The notes under the pieces were generated by a model that saw only the letters and a program-made list of their open reading frames with translations, did not search any database and had not been told where the DNA came from. Made by a program: the position numbers and the translations under genes. Below are positions 26,098 through 35,157 of a DNA stretch of 54,922 nucleotides, piece by piece (the stretch's first letter is position 1; every line of letters begins with the position of its first letter). The DNA is from Clostridiaceae bacterium (lineage in GTDB: Bacteria > Bacillota > Clostridia > Christensenellales > CAG-917): NCBI GenBank assembly GCA_031289315.1, contig JAITPR010000047.1:1-54922 (forward strand), read 5' to 3'.

Positions 26098-27693
26098 GTG
26101 GAAAATAACGAAACCGTGTTGGCTAAAGACGACGTGTTGACTAAAAAGTATCTGCGGCGCAAGGATTACATCACGTTTTCCATGGCGAAATTTGCCGTGT
26201 CTGCGATTGTAGGATTGACGCAAGGATACCTTTTGATTTTCTATACCTCGGTTATGGGAATAAATCCGGTTATGGTCGGCGTCATGTTTTTAGTTGCAAA
26301 GATATTTGACGGACTGAACGACCCCATAATGGGCGTAATTGTCGACAAGACAAAGACGCGACTCGGAAAGATGCGACCGTATTTGATTTTCGGCGCGATA
26401 CCCTTCGGTGTTATAACAATTCTGCTGTTCGTGCCGCTGGGGGATATGTCGGCGGCAGGGAAGCTTGTCTACATGTACGTGACGTATATCGGCTACGGAA
26501 TTTTGGGGACGGTTGTCAATGTGCCTATGGACGGACTTCCCGCGGTAGCGTCGCCCAACAACGAGGAGCGCACGAAAATCATTTCCGTCAGCCGCATAGT
26601 GGGTTCGATAGGAGAGCAGTCGGCGCTGGTACTTTATTCCCTGTTCGCGTTGTTCCTCAACATGAAGGAAACGTACATGGTTATGGGCATCGTCATAGGC
26701 ATACTTGCGCCCATATTTATGTTGCTAGGCGTGTTCAATCTAAAGGAGCGAATCCCGCCCTCCAAGGTGCCGCCGAAGATTTTAGACGGCTTCAAATACC
26801 TCTTTAAAAATAAACAATTTTTGGCGCTCATTTCCTCTCTGTTGCTTTCGTTTTTCCGAAATCTCGTCACCGCGACTATCATTTACGTGGTGACGTACAT
26901 ATATTCCAACGGTTCGCTTAACATCTTTTTTGCACTTCCCGGAGCGGTGGCTTCCATGCTAGGAATGCTGTTCGCGCCCAAATTACGCAAAAAATTCGAC
27001 CCTAAAACAATATTCATAGGGTCGACGCTAATACACTCGGCGGGGCTGTTGTTGGTTTATTTTGTCGGCTTCAACGTGCCGTGGTTTGTGACGGCAATTC
27101 TGATGGCGGTAGCAATGTTGCCCGTCGGGCTGTTAAACGTCGTGCCGCACTTTATGGCGATTGATACGTTGGACTACTGGGAGGACAAGACGGGAAGCCG
27201 TAACGAGGGCGTAACCTTCGCGATAATCTCCTTGCGCAGTAAGATTTCATCGGCGTTTAAGGACTTCGTGTTTGCGGGGCTTTTAAGCTTTTTCTTTTTC
27301 ACTACGCCGCTGCTTACCATAAACAACCACTCTCCGGCGCAGCTTGCGTTCACCCAAAGCGGAATTTTCATGATATTCACAATAATTCCCGCGGTCTTAA
27401 ACTTAGTGTCGATTTTACCCATGATGCTGTACAAGCTTAGTGGCAAGCGTATGGCGGAAATAACCGCGCGGCTGTCTATAAAGCGCGCGGAAATGATGTC
27501 GGAAAACGGTGGCGAAGGTGCAGTCGGAGCGGAGCAAACCGAAAACGATAATGACGCTGGCGCGGTTTTTGACAGCGACGGCGGAGCCATATCACAAATT
27601 TATGAAACCGACGCGCCGGACGTAACGGGCGGCGTGCAACCCGAAAGCGCAAGCTATAACTACGACGAATCCGATGGGGGAGAAAGCATATGA
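26098..27693 (+). CDS. GPH-family sugar:cation symporter (MFS), first copy
   Basis: A 531-residue transporter of the glycoside-pentoside-hexuronide:cation symporter family with about 12 membrane segments over residues 20-455. The family motif is FDGLNDPIMGVIVDKTKTRLGKMRPY near 75-100. The last 75 residues are acidic and low in complexity. GTG at 26098 is the start, with AAGGAG seven bases before; an ATG two bases upstream is out of frame and opens only a 14-codon frame. Next to hexuronate enzymes it probably imports uronates or short oligouronides. It overlaps the next gene by ATGA. Confidence 0.88.
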   Translation: MENNETVLAKDDVLTKKYLRRKDYITFSMAKFAVSAIVGLTQGYLLIFYTSVMGINPVMVGVMFLVAKIFDGLNDPIMGVIVDKTKTRLGKMRPYLIFGAIPFGVITILLFVPLGDMSAAGKLVYMYVTYIGYGILGTVVNVPMDGLPAVASPNNEERTKIISVSRIVGSIGEQSALVLYSLFALFLNMKETYMVMGIVIGILAPIFMLLGVFNLKERIPPSKVPPKILDGFKYLFKNKQFLALISSLLLSFFRNLVTATIIYVVTYIYSNGSLNIFFALPGAVASMLGMLFAPKLRKKFDPKTIFIGSTLIHSAGLLLVYFVGFNVPWFVTAILMAVAMLPVGLLNVVPHFMAIDTLDYWEDKTGSRNEGVTFAIISLRSKISSAFKDFVFAGLLSFFFFTTPLLTINNHSPAQLAFTQSGIFMIFTIIPAVLNLVSILPMMLYKLSGKRMAEITARLSIKRAEMMSENGGEGAVGAEQTENDNDAGAVFDSDGGAISQIYETDAPDVTGGVQPESASYNYDESDGGESI

Positions 27694-28649
27694 AGTCAAG
27701 ATATTTGAAAATTTTTATTGCGGTACTGTCGGTGATTGTCAGCGTTTTTGCGCTGTCCGCTTGTTCCGCGTCCGAAAGCGATTTTTATAAGGACGTCGAC
27801 GGAAGACTGGACAAGGTGTGGACGGAGGCTTATACTGTCTTAGAAAGCTTGGAGAAAGAAGAAGTATATTCATATACCCTTACCGTCGAAACCGAAAAGC
27901 TAGCAAATTTTGATGTCGAAAGTCGCATTCTTCCGGAAAATAAAAGCCCCGCCGAGAAGAAAATGTGGGCGCGAACAAAAGAGGAATACTTTTTTATAAA
28001 GTCCGGCGACGGTTATTATGTGAAGCGGACTATTATTGAGGGTGAAACCGACGGCAACGGCTTGCCGGTATTTTCCGATAAGGATTACAAAAAAAATGTT
28101 TATAAGCCCGCCGTAGTCACGGAGTATTTGTTTATAGACGGCGTTCTGTCGATGTGGACGGACGGCGAAAAATTTGACGGACAGGTCATTCTTATCGGGG
28201 CGAATGCCGCCGTCGCAACGTTGGAGAACTCTATGCCGAATCATCCTGCGGCATTTTCGGCAAATTACCGCAAGTGGTTCGGTGAAACCGTAGCGGCGCA
28301 TTCAAGTTATTATATTATCGGGTACGTCGATGGTATAGCGGGCGCAAATTCATACATGCCGTACCGGGGCAGTGAGCTTGCCAAGGGCTACGGAGAGGAT
28401 TTGCAATTCGATTGGGAAAGCGGAGTTGACATTGCTTCGCGTACCGCAAGCTATACCGTCAAGAAAGGCAAGATCACTTCGTTTGAGTACTATACCGCCA
28501 CCTTCTCAGCCAATCAAAAGAAAACCATGCAGATTTGGAATAACTCCGAAGCAATAGAATGGCGGGGGGATAAGACCGAAGCCAGGTCGTTTAATGTCAC
28601 GTTTAACTATCCGGACAAGAATAATAAAATCAAGCTTCCGTCTATTTGA
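27690..28649 (+). CDS. Lipoprotein of unknown function
   Basis: A 319-residue exported lipoprotein with lipobox LSAC (Cys25). I do not recognise a domain. The mature part is a mix of charged helix near 30-60 and beta-rich sequence with many Tyr and Trp residues. Its start overlaps the stop of the transporter gene (ATGA), so it is co-translated with the symporter and may assist surface capture or sensing of its substrate (inferred). The stop lies at the edge of a direct repeat at 28642-28675. Confidence 0.7.
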   Translation: MKSRYLKIFIAVLSVIVSVFALSACSASESDFYKDVDGRLDKVWTEAYTVLESLEKEEVYSYTLTVETEKLANFDVESRILPENKSPAEKKMWARTKEEYFFIKSGDGYYVKRTIIEGETDGNGLPVFSDKDYKKNVYKPAVVTEYLFIDGVLSMWTDGEKFDGQVILIGANAAVATLENSMPNHPAAFSANYRKWFGETVAAHSSYYIIGYVDGIAGANSYMPYRGSELAKGYGEDLQFDWESGVDIASRTASYTVKKGKITSFEYYTATFSANQKKTMQIWNNSEAIEWRGDKTEARSFNVTFNYPDKNNKIKLPSI

Positions 28650-28675
28650 GGGTTGTCCACACTCCTATTTGAGGG
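28642..28675. repeat. 11-bp direct repeat enclosing a repeat-end remnant
   Basis: CTATTTGAGGG occurs at 28642-28652 and 28665-28675 and encloses TTGTCCACACTC, which is the terminal sequence of the MITE-like family. This looks like a target-site duplication around an almost completely deleted copy, or an excision footprint. Confidence 0.6.
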
Positions 28676-28729
28676 AGGCAAGGCGCAGATGAATAAAAAG
28701 CATATTATCAAGACATGAGGAGGTCGGCG

Positions 28730-30286
28730 GTGAACAGAGGCGTTTTAGTAAAAGCGGTTACGGTTATATTGATAGCCCTAACGGGAATCACGGCGTGCGT
28801 TGTGCTGTACGGATATAAGCGTCGCAATCTAAGCGGCGTTCCCGTTGTGTATACCTACCGCTTGACGGAGGACGGCAGCCGCGTAGCCGATATACCGAAA
28901 GAAGAGTATCTTTACAACGGCGTTATATCGGAGGGAGATGCGGTGTTTTATGCCGCCGATTACGGCTTATCGGCGACGGGAAGCGGAGGGGACAACGCGG
29001 CGGCGGTAGAGCGGGCGGTGTACGCTGCGAATGCGGCGGGAGGCGGTACGGTTTATATCTCCGCCGGAAGCTACAAGACTCGCGGCATAGAACTGCTGTC
29101 CGACGTTACGCTTTACGTTGAGCGCGGTGCGTTGTTGGAAGCCCTCATCTATGACGAAAACAAAGCGGACGGCGGCGACGCTTCCCCTGCGATAGTCTAC
29201 GCACGCGGAGCCGTGAACGTAACGGTTACGGGTGGCGGCGTAATTGCCGGGCGGGGACGCACTTATACGAAGGAGCCGGTCGATGACGGGAGGTTTATAC
29301 CGCTTGCGAAATTTAACCTTAAAACACGCGTTCTAGAGGCGCGGTACAGAATAAGGGAGGGCAAGGATAACAGGCGCTCCGTACTTAGCTTTGAGGACTG
29401 CGGGAATGTGCGAATTGAGAATATCGAACTGAATGAATCGGCTTCATGGACGTGCGTTCTGCGCAATTGCACGGGCGTAACGGCGGAGAACGTCGTTATC
29501 GACAACAACATATATGTAGCAAATTCTGATGGGATTGACATTGTAGGGTCGTCGGATGTCACAGTCAAGCATTGTTTTATTGTGACCGGCGACGACGGTG
29601 TTTGCATTAAATCGAATTCTGGGCGTGCGGTCGCGCGGGTTAGCGTGTCCGATTGCAAAATAATGTCGTTGGCAAATTGCTTTAAGATAGGAACGGAAAC
29701 CATGGAGGATGTTTCGGACGTGACGGTGGAGGACTGTTTTTTCTTCGTAACGGAAATATCTGGCGGCTACTCAGGCATAGCGATAGAATCGGCGGACGGT
29801 GCAAAAATAAGCCGCGTGTCGGTTAAGAACATAGAAATGAGGGGAGTGAGTGCGCCGTTTCTTATTTGGCTAGGGTGCCGCTTTAAGGATACGGACGACA
29901 AAACGCCGGGCGGTATAGACGGCGTTGTGATAGAGGGCATAACCGCCGTAGATACGGAGTTGCCGTCGGCGGTTGTCGGTTGCCTATACGGCGGCAAGAC
30001 CTACAAGGTCGGGAGCGTTAAGCTTACGGATATTACCGTATTTTACCGCGAAGCCGAGGAGGCTTTGAACATTAAAACACCGGTTCCGGAAACGGCAATG
30101 AGCGGATATCCGGAGATAACGCGCGTTTCGCACATCTACTTCATATCGCACGAGCTTAGCGTTTATTACGATTTGCCGGCATACGGATTGTTTGTCCGGC
30201 ACGCGTCGGAGGTGGTCGCCGCAGGTATGACGGTTACGCCGCGCAAGGCTGATACACGCCCGCCGGTAGTCCGTGAGGACGCATAA
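28730..30286 (+). CDS. GH28-like glycoside hydrolase (polygalacturonase fold)
   Basis: A 518-residue protein with an N-terminal membrane or signal segment (about 5-25) and a right-handed beta-helix of the GH28 type. The N-terminal block GGGTVYISAGSYKTRGIELL is typical. The catalytic region has NSDGIDI and TGDDGVCIKS, matching NTDG and GDDC of polygalacturonases. The usual GHG and RIK motifs are replaced (NCFKIGTE, IAIES), so activity or specificity may differ. GTG at 28730 is chosen because AGGAGG lies six bases before it; an ATG at 28715 is in frame but poorly placed. It likely acts on pectic or uronate-containing oligosaccharides. Confidence 0.8.
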   Translation: MNRGVLVKAVTVILIALTGITACVVLYGYKRRNLSGVPVVYTYRLTEDGSRVADIPKEEYLYNGVISEGDAVFYAADYGLSATGSGGDNAAAVERAVYAANAAGGGTVYISAGSYKTRGIELLSDVTLYVERGALLEALIYDENKADGGDASPAIVYARGAVNVTVTGGGVIAGRGRTYTKEPVDDGRFIPLAKFNLKTRVLEARYRIREGKDNRRSVLSFEDCGNVRIENIELNESASWTCVLRNCTGVTAENVVIDNNIYVANSDGIDIVGSSDVTVKHCFIVTGDDGVCIKSNSGRAVARVSVSDCKIMSLANCFKIGTETMEDVSDVTVEDCFFFVTEISGGYSGIAIESADGAKISRVSVKNIEMRGVSAPFLIWLGCRFKDTDDKTPGGIDGVVIEGITAVDTELPSAVVGCLYGGKTYKVGSVKLTDITVFYREAEEALNIKTPVPETAMSGYPEITRVSHIYFISHELSVYYDLPAYGLFVRHASEVVAAGMTVTPRKADTRPPVVREDA

Positions 30287-30442
30287 GCGGATACACCGTT
30301 AAATAAAAAAGGCAGTCCACACCCACTAATAAATACCGGCGGCATAGACAAACGCACGCTAAACATGCTATTAAATAGTTTATATATTAAAACAACCGCT
30401 ATAAAACCCGACTGTTTACAGCAACGATAGAGGAGTAAAACA

Positions 30443-31954
30443 ATGGAAAACAACGAAGAAGTTCTTGCGGAAAGCAATGAAGAGGTTCTTGCCGCGACGC
30501 CGTCGTACGATGTGAAAATCAGTTTAAAGGAAAGGTTCAGCTTTGCGCTCGGTGATTTTTTCGGCGGCGGTGCCGGTTCGTTAGTTACCACCGTCTACGT
30601 CGTATATCTTGCGCTTAACGGGCTTAGTCCCGGGCTTGCCGCGTCGATAGCCATGGTTGCCAAAATTTGGGATGCGATAACCGACCCGTTAATGGGCGTG
30701 TTGAGCGACAATACGAGGACGCGCTTCGGCAGACGGCGTCCGTACATATTTGCCGGCGGCTTATTGGTCATACTGTCATTTGCGTTGATGTTTTTGCCGC
30801 TGTACGGCATGAATAATATGTGGGGCAAATATGTGATTTATTTGCTTGCTTATTTGGCGTTCTCCACGGTGTCCACCGTCATAAGCGTTCCTTATTCCGC
30901 GCTGCTTACGGAGATGACGGGCAGCCACGAGGAACGCAATAAGATAACCACATTGCGTTTGGTGGTGTCCATGGTGTCGGCGGCGGTATCGGCGGGCGTC
31001 CCGATTTTGCTGGTGGAGTCGTTGCGCTCAAACAGCGTGAGCATTCAAATGTTCAGCATACTTATGATTTTCGGCTTTGGCATACTTTACGCCGTGCCGC
31101 TTATCATAACGGCGGTTAACACAAAGGAGCGGTTGCCCGTCCCAAAAGAAAAAAGCAAGTTTTCCATACGCGAATTTGTCAAGCCGCTTAAGCTGAAGCC
31201 CTTTGTCCGCCTTGTATTGATGTATTTGACGGCGTTTGTTTGTATGGATTTGATTACCACGAACATAGTCTACATGGCAAACTACGGGCTGTCCGTAAGC
31301 TATACCGCGTTCATACTTCTTGCCGTTATCATGGTGTCCTATGCGCTTACAATCCCGCTTCATCACAAGCTGATGAAAACGCGTTCGAAGGTCTTTTTGT
31401 TCCGCGCCGGAATTCCGCTCTACATAGCGGGAATAATATTTCTCTGCCTCTACCCGGCGAACTGGAACGATTGGTTTTTACTGCCGATTGCCGCCGCCAT
31501 AGGCGTGGGTATGTCCGGCTGTCAACTCATGCCGTGGTACATCTTCCCCGACATAGTGGATTTGGGAGAACTGAAATTCAATGAACGCAACGCCGGTTCG
31601 TTCAGCGGAATTATGACCTTTATAAGAAAGTCTACGGCGGCAATCGCCATAGGCATATCCGGTTGGGTGTTGGAGCTTTCCGGTTTCATACCTCCCGTGA
31701 CCGACCCCGCAACGGGGCTTACGGTGGAATCACCGCAGACGGCGGGAGCCGTGTTGGGACTTCGGTTAGTCATCATGATACCGGTGATTTTCTTCATCAC
31801 GATAGCGTTTTTCTCGTCGCTAAAAATGAAGCTAAGTCCCGAACGCAGCAAGCTTGTTGCGCGCGTCCTAGACCTAAAAAAGCGCGACGCCGAATCCGAA
31901 TTGACGGAAGAGGAAGTCGCGGAACTGGAAAATATCAAAAAGGAATGCCTGTAA
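30443..31954 (+). CDS. GPH-family sugar:cation symporter (MFS), second copy
   Basis: A 503-residue transporter of the same family as the gene at 26098, with about 12 membrane segments. The family motif is WDAITDPLMGVLSDNTRTRFGRRRPY near 76-101. The last 45 residues are charged and helical. A good ribosome binding site (GAGG) precedes the ATG. The first 16 residues contain a small repeat (NEEVLAESNEEVLAA). The two symporters are not adjacent duplicates and flank the GH28-like gene, which suggests import of different sugars or oligomers from the same polysaccharide. Confidence 0.88.
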   Translation: MENNEEVLAESNEEVLAATPSYDVKISLKERFSFALGDFFGGGAGSLVTTVYVVYLALNGLSPGLAASIAMVAKIWDAITDPLMGVLSDNTRTRFGRRRPYIFAGGLLVILSFALMFLPLYGMNNMWGKYVIYLLAYLAFSTVSTVISVPYSALLTEMTGSHEERNKITTLRLVVSMVSAAVSAGVPILLVESLRSNSVSIQMFSILMIFGFGILYAVPLIITAVNTKERLPVPKEKSKFSIREFVKPLKLKPFVRLVLMYLTAFVCMDLITTNIVYMANYGLSVSYTAFILLAVIMVSYALTIPLHHKLMKTRSKVFLFRAGIPLYIAGIIFLCLYPANWNDWFLLPIAAAIGVGMSGCQLMPWYIFPDIVDLGELKFNERNAGSFSGIMTFIRKSTAAIAIGISGWVLELSGFIPPVTDPATGLTVESPQTAGAVLGLRLVIMIPVIFFITIAFFSSLKMKLSPERSKLVARVLDLKKRDAESELTEEEVAELENIKKECL

Positions 31955-32053
31955 GAATTTACGATGGAGTGCCTTAAGAAAGGTCTTGAGGAATACGCGG
32001 GTGCTTTGTAAAGGTCTTGAGGAAGGCTTTTAAAAGCTATCAAAGAAGCCTCG

Positions 32054-34228
32054 TTGGATATTGAATATAAAAGAACGTGTCTTTTTGAAACGTTAAAGGA
32101 TAGGGATTTTGAGATTATGAAAACTTCGTGTAAGGACGGCGCGCTCATTGCGCAAGGTAAATTTTATGAGGACGCCCCGTACGACGTCGGCAACAAGCTT
32201 CTGAATGTGCGTTTCGACGGCAGGGGAGGCGTTTCACGCTACGCCGTTATCGACAAATTCGAATCGTTGGAATTTTTGCATTTGCTGATGTCCTTTGACG
32301 GCAAACCTCTTAACTATGCGGAGGAAAAGCGGGTTACCGTGTCTGGGCGCAAAATGACGATAGATTTCGAGGTTCCCGGTTTAGACGCCCAAATAGTGCA
32401 GTTTGTGCCGGAGGAGGGCAATGCCGTTATAACGCGCGTCAAGCTTTCCGCAAAAAAAGGCGCGGAATTTGGAGTCGTCGTCAATTGGAGTGTTGATTAC
32501 CGTTCCTATATGGAGCAGTTTTTTTTGAGCAGATTGAGCCTCAAAAACCTAGTGAAAGCGGCATCCGGCTTGCTGAAAAAGCATATTCGATGCAAGGAAA
32601 ACGTCATACGCAATGATATTTTAGGCGACGTTTATGTCGACTTTGCGGGTAATTTTCCGATTGTCCCTTTGGAGAAAAATTATTTTTATCAGAGCCAGTT
32701 TTCGGCGGCGGTTCCCTTGAAGGAGGGGGAAACCAAAACTCTGGACCTTGTGATTTCTTGCGGTTCGCGCGGCGACTTTTCCTCCGAGGACGCGCACCGG
32801 TTTCTTGCACGCGCCGACGAATTGGAGGCAAAAGCCGATGCTTACGCCGCATCTCTGGTACGCTTTAAAGCGACTGCCGGCAATAGCGACGGAGAAGAAA
32901 TTAATAGCGGAGAAGCCTATGCGGAAGCCTCCGGCGTAGAGGAAGCCGTGAGGGATGCCGACGGCTTTACGGTAACGGACACGCCGGAAAACAACAGGGA
33001 CGGCGAAACACAGGTTTTGGCGGCTTCTAAAAATCATTGCGCCGATGGAACTATTTTACTTAAACAACCGTTTAAATACGGTGTTTCGGAGCGTGACTCC
33101 GCGTTTTATGCAAGTTGTTTGAATTGCGCGCTGTCGAATTATAAGGAACGCGGCAAGTTTAAGGGCTTTTTAGCGGGCGTAAATTATCAGTTCCCGGCGC
33201 GCACTTATTTCCGTGACGGTTACTGGACGTCGCTTCCGGTTATTGCCGTAAAGCCCGAATTTGTGCGCAATCAAATTATCACGTTGTCGGGGGGCATAGG
33301 CAAAAAGGGCAAGTGTCCGTCGGCGGTCAAATCCTCTTTTAAAGCGTATTGGGGCGACCACTTTGACTCCCCGTCATTTTTTGTCTTGCTTATTTACGAT
33401 TATGTAGCCCACACCGGCGACGTAAGCGTTCTATTCGAAACAAGGGGAAAGCGCAACATACTGGCGCTTGCCGCCGAGGTCACCGAACGCTTGATAGGTG
33501 AAACCGACTCCACTGGGCTTCTGGTCAAGCGCGGGGAGTTCAACAGGCGCGACTGGTGCGACAACGTATTCCGTACCGGCTACGTCACCTATGACGAGGC
33601 GCTTTTTGCTAGGGCGCTTAAGTGCCTCTCCGAATTGTTCGGAAAATGCGGCGATACGGCACGCGCGGCAAGGTACTACGGAGAATACGAACGCGTTAAA
33701 AAGGCGCTGAACGACATACTTTGGAGTGAGGAGAAGGGTTACTTCGTCAACTACAAAAACGAGAAGGAAACGGAGGACAATCTCTCCGCGGATACCGTGA
33801 CGGTAGCGCTGTTTGGGCTGGCGTCGCCGGAACGCATCGAATCAATGTTGCGCAAAATGGAATCGACGCTAGAGAGCCGTAGCAATAAGGAGCAGGTCGC
33901 GGGCGATTTCGGTGTGCTTTCGGTTTATCCGTTCTACAAAAACACCGCCGTCATATCCAAAAGCTCCCTACCGTATTATTACCACAACGGCGGCGATTGG
34001 CCGTATCTTTCCGCGGCTTACGCCTATGCAAAGCTAACGGCGGGAATGGATTACGGGTATCCTCTTACGCGATGGTTCGACTACAACCTTGCACGCGGCA
34101 ACCTCACTCCCGTTGAGTTCTTCTCACCTTGCCATAAGGACGGCTCGCCCATGCAGGGTTGGAGCGCTTTCGGCGCGTTGCTGCCCCAGTATCCCGACGG
34201 AAAATTTTTTGAAAAGCCGTTGCCCTAG
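32054..34228 (+). CDS. (alpha/alpha)6-barrel glycosidase-like protein
   Basis: A 724-residue cytoplasmic protein without signal peptide. The N-terminal 250 residues look like a beta-sandwich domain. Residues 340-720 look like an (alpha/alpha)6 six-hairpin barrel of the glycogen-debranching C-domain type, with YFRDGYWTSLP near 386-396, FNRRDWCDN near 497-505 and SLPYYYHNGGDWPYLSAAYAYA near 639-660. An acidic linker of about 70 residues lies between them. The start is taken as TTG at 32054, with a weak AAGAAG upstream; an in-frame ATG at 32117 is the alternative. The substrate is unknown; context suggests a pectic or plant glycan fragment. Confidence 0.7.
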   Translation: MDIEYKRTCLFETLKDRDFEIMKTSCKDGALIAQGKFYEDAPYDVGNKLLNVRFDGRGGVSRYAVIDKFESLEFLHLLMSFDGKPLNYAEEKRVTVSGRKMTIDFEVPGLDAQIVQFVPEEGNAVITRVKLSAKKGAEFGVVVNWSVDYRSYMEQFFLSRLSLKNLVKAASGLLKKHIRCKENVIRNDILGDVYVDFAGNFPIVPLEKNYFYQSQFSAAVPLKEGETKTLDLVISCGSRGDFSSEDAHRFLARADELEAKADAYAASLVRFKATAGNSDGEEINSGEAYAEASGVEEAVRDADGFTVTDTPENNRDGETQVLAASKNHCADGTILLKQPFKYGVSERDSAFYASCLNCALSNYKERGKFKGFLAGVNYQFPARTYFRDGYWTSLPVIAVKPEFVRNQIITLSGGIGKKGKCPSAVKSSFKAYWGDHFDSPSFFVLLIYDYVAHTGDVSVLFETRGKRNILALAAEVTERLIGETDSTGLLVKRGEFNRRDWCDNVFRTGYVTYDEALFARALKCLSELFGKCGDTARAARYYGEYERVKKALNDILWSEEKGYFVNYKNEKETEDNLSADTVTVALFGLASPERIESMLRKMESTLESRSNKEQVAGDFGVLSVYPFYKNTAVISKSSLPYYYHNGGDWPYLSAAYAYAKLTAGMDYGYPLTRWFDYNLARGNLTPVEFFSPCHKDGSPMQGWSAFGALLPQYPDGKFFEKPLP

Positions 34229-34276
34229 CATTAAAATGCGTTCTTAGCATGAAAAAGCGTCCCCGCCCTAATTTAC

Positions 34277-34305
34277 TTGACATATGAGAATTGTATCTGT
34301 ATAAT
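34277..34305 (+). promoter_or_regulatory. Consensus sigma-A promoter of the rpmH cluster
   Basis: A perfect TTGACA (34277-34282), a 17-bp spacer and a perfect TATAAT (34300-34305). The start would be near 34312, about 90 nt before rpmH. This is the best promoter in the window and fits a housekeeping operon for a ribosomal protein and protein-insertion factors. Confidence 0.85.
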
Positions 34306-34400
34306 GACAGAACTAATATGCTATTATTTATATAAGGGAAATAAGTAGTATTATGAATGCGGTTCGCAAGAAATTCACGCCGCATAGCGAGGTTAGAAGC

Positions 34401-34535
34401 ATGAAAAGAACGTATCAACCCAAGAAAAGACAGCGCAATAAAGTGCATGGTTTCAGAGTAAGAATGTCGACGAAAGGCGGAAGAAATGTTTTGTCCAGAA
34501 GACGCAGAAAAGGCAGAAAAGAAATTTCCGCCTAA
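34401..34535 (+). CDS. rpmH: 50S ribosomal protein L34
   Basis: A 44-residue, highly basic ribosomal protein. [19 protein letters not shown] is the near-invariant start of L34, and the [12 protein letters not shown] end fits. The frame is open upstream to an ATG at 34353, but the family start is at 34401 with GAGG nearby. The last 50 bp overlap the start of rnpA in another frame. dnaA, which normally lies divergent next to rpmH, is absent here. Confidence 0.97.
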   Translation: MKRTYQPKKRQRNKVHGFRVRMSTKGGRNVLSRRRRKGRKEISA

Positions 34536-34884
34536 AAAAAAGAAGACGGATTATCGTTTAAAGTCTAACGCGTCTTTCCGCTATGTTTTCAACAAGGGGA
34601 CGGGCGCCGGCAACAGACAGCTTACGGTAGTATCCGCCAAAACGCGTTACGGCGTTAAGGTCGGGTTTTCGGTAAGCGCAAAGTTAGGCAACAGTGTAAC
34701 TAGAAACCGCGTTAAAAGGCTCCTTAGGGAGAGTTTTCGCGCGTTGTTACCCGAAATCGAACGCGGCTATAATTACGTATTCGTGGCAAAGAGCGAGATT
34801 TTGGGTTTAGGTTGCAAAGAAGTGACGGATTGTATGCGGCACGCGCTTAAAAAAGCGGGCAGACTTAATCCGCCGCCGACCTAA
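34486..34884 (+). CDS. rnpA: Ribonuclease P protein component
   Basis: A 132-residue RNase P protein that assists the RNA subunit in tRNA 5-prime maturation. The RNR motif [17 protein letters not shown] at 78-94 and [14 protein letters not shown] near 25-38 identify it. The start at 34486 lies inside rpmH, giving a lysine-rich extension of about 22 residues before the usual family start; no ATG, GTG or TTG start lies between the rpmH stop and the conserved part, which supports the overlap. GGCGGAAG precedes the ATG. The C-terminus is followed by yidD 27 bp on. Confidence 0.93.
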   Translation: MFCPEDAEKAEKKFPPKKKKTDYRLKSNASFRYVFNKGTGAGNRQLTVVSAKTRYGVKVGFSVSAKLGNSVTRNRVKRLLRESFRALLPEIERGYNYVFVAKSEILGLGCKEVTDCMRHALKKAGRLNPPPT

Positions 34885-34911
34885 AGCGAAAGGCAGAGGG
34901 CGTAATTAAAG

Positions 34912-35157
34912 ATGTTGAAAGGATTTGCTAAAATCTGTATCATGTTCTATAAGCGGTTTATATCGCCGTCTATGAAGGTGCGGTGCGCGTTCACTCCCAC
35001 GTGTTCGATGTATACGCTTGACGCTATAACAAAGCACGGCTTTTTTAAAGGCGGCTTTATGGGGCTTAAGCGGATACTCCGTTGCAACGGTTTTACTGAG
35101 GGCGGCTTTGACCCCGTTCCCGAAAATTACAGAGGTAAATTGAAGTGGATCTTATGA
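34912..35157 (+). CDS. yidD: Membrane protein insertion efficiency factor YidD
   Basis: An 81-residue protein with an N-terminal amphipathic or membrane helix (FAKICIMFYKRFISP) and the family motif CAFTPTCSMYTLDAI at 23-37, followed by FDPVPE near 70-75. YidD assists YidC/Sec-dependent membrane insertion. It sits between rnpA and yidC as in most Firmicutes. Its stop codon overlaps the yidC start (ATGA). Confidence 0.95.
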   Translation: MLKGFAKICIMFYKRFISPSMKVRCAFTPTCSMYTLDAITKHGFFKGGFMGLKRILRCNGFTEGGFDPVPENYRGKLKWIL

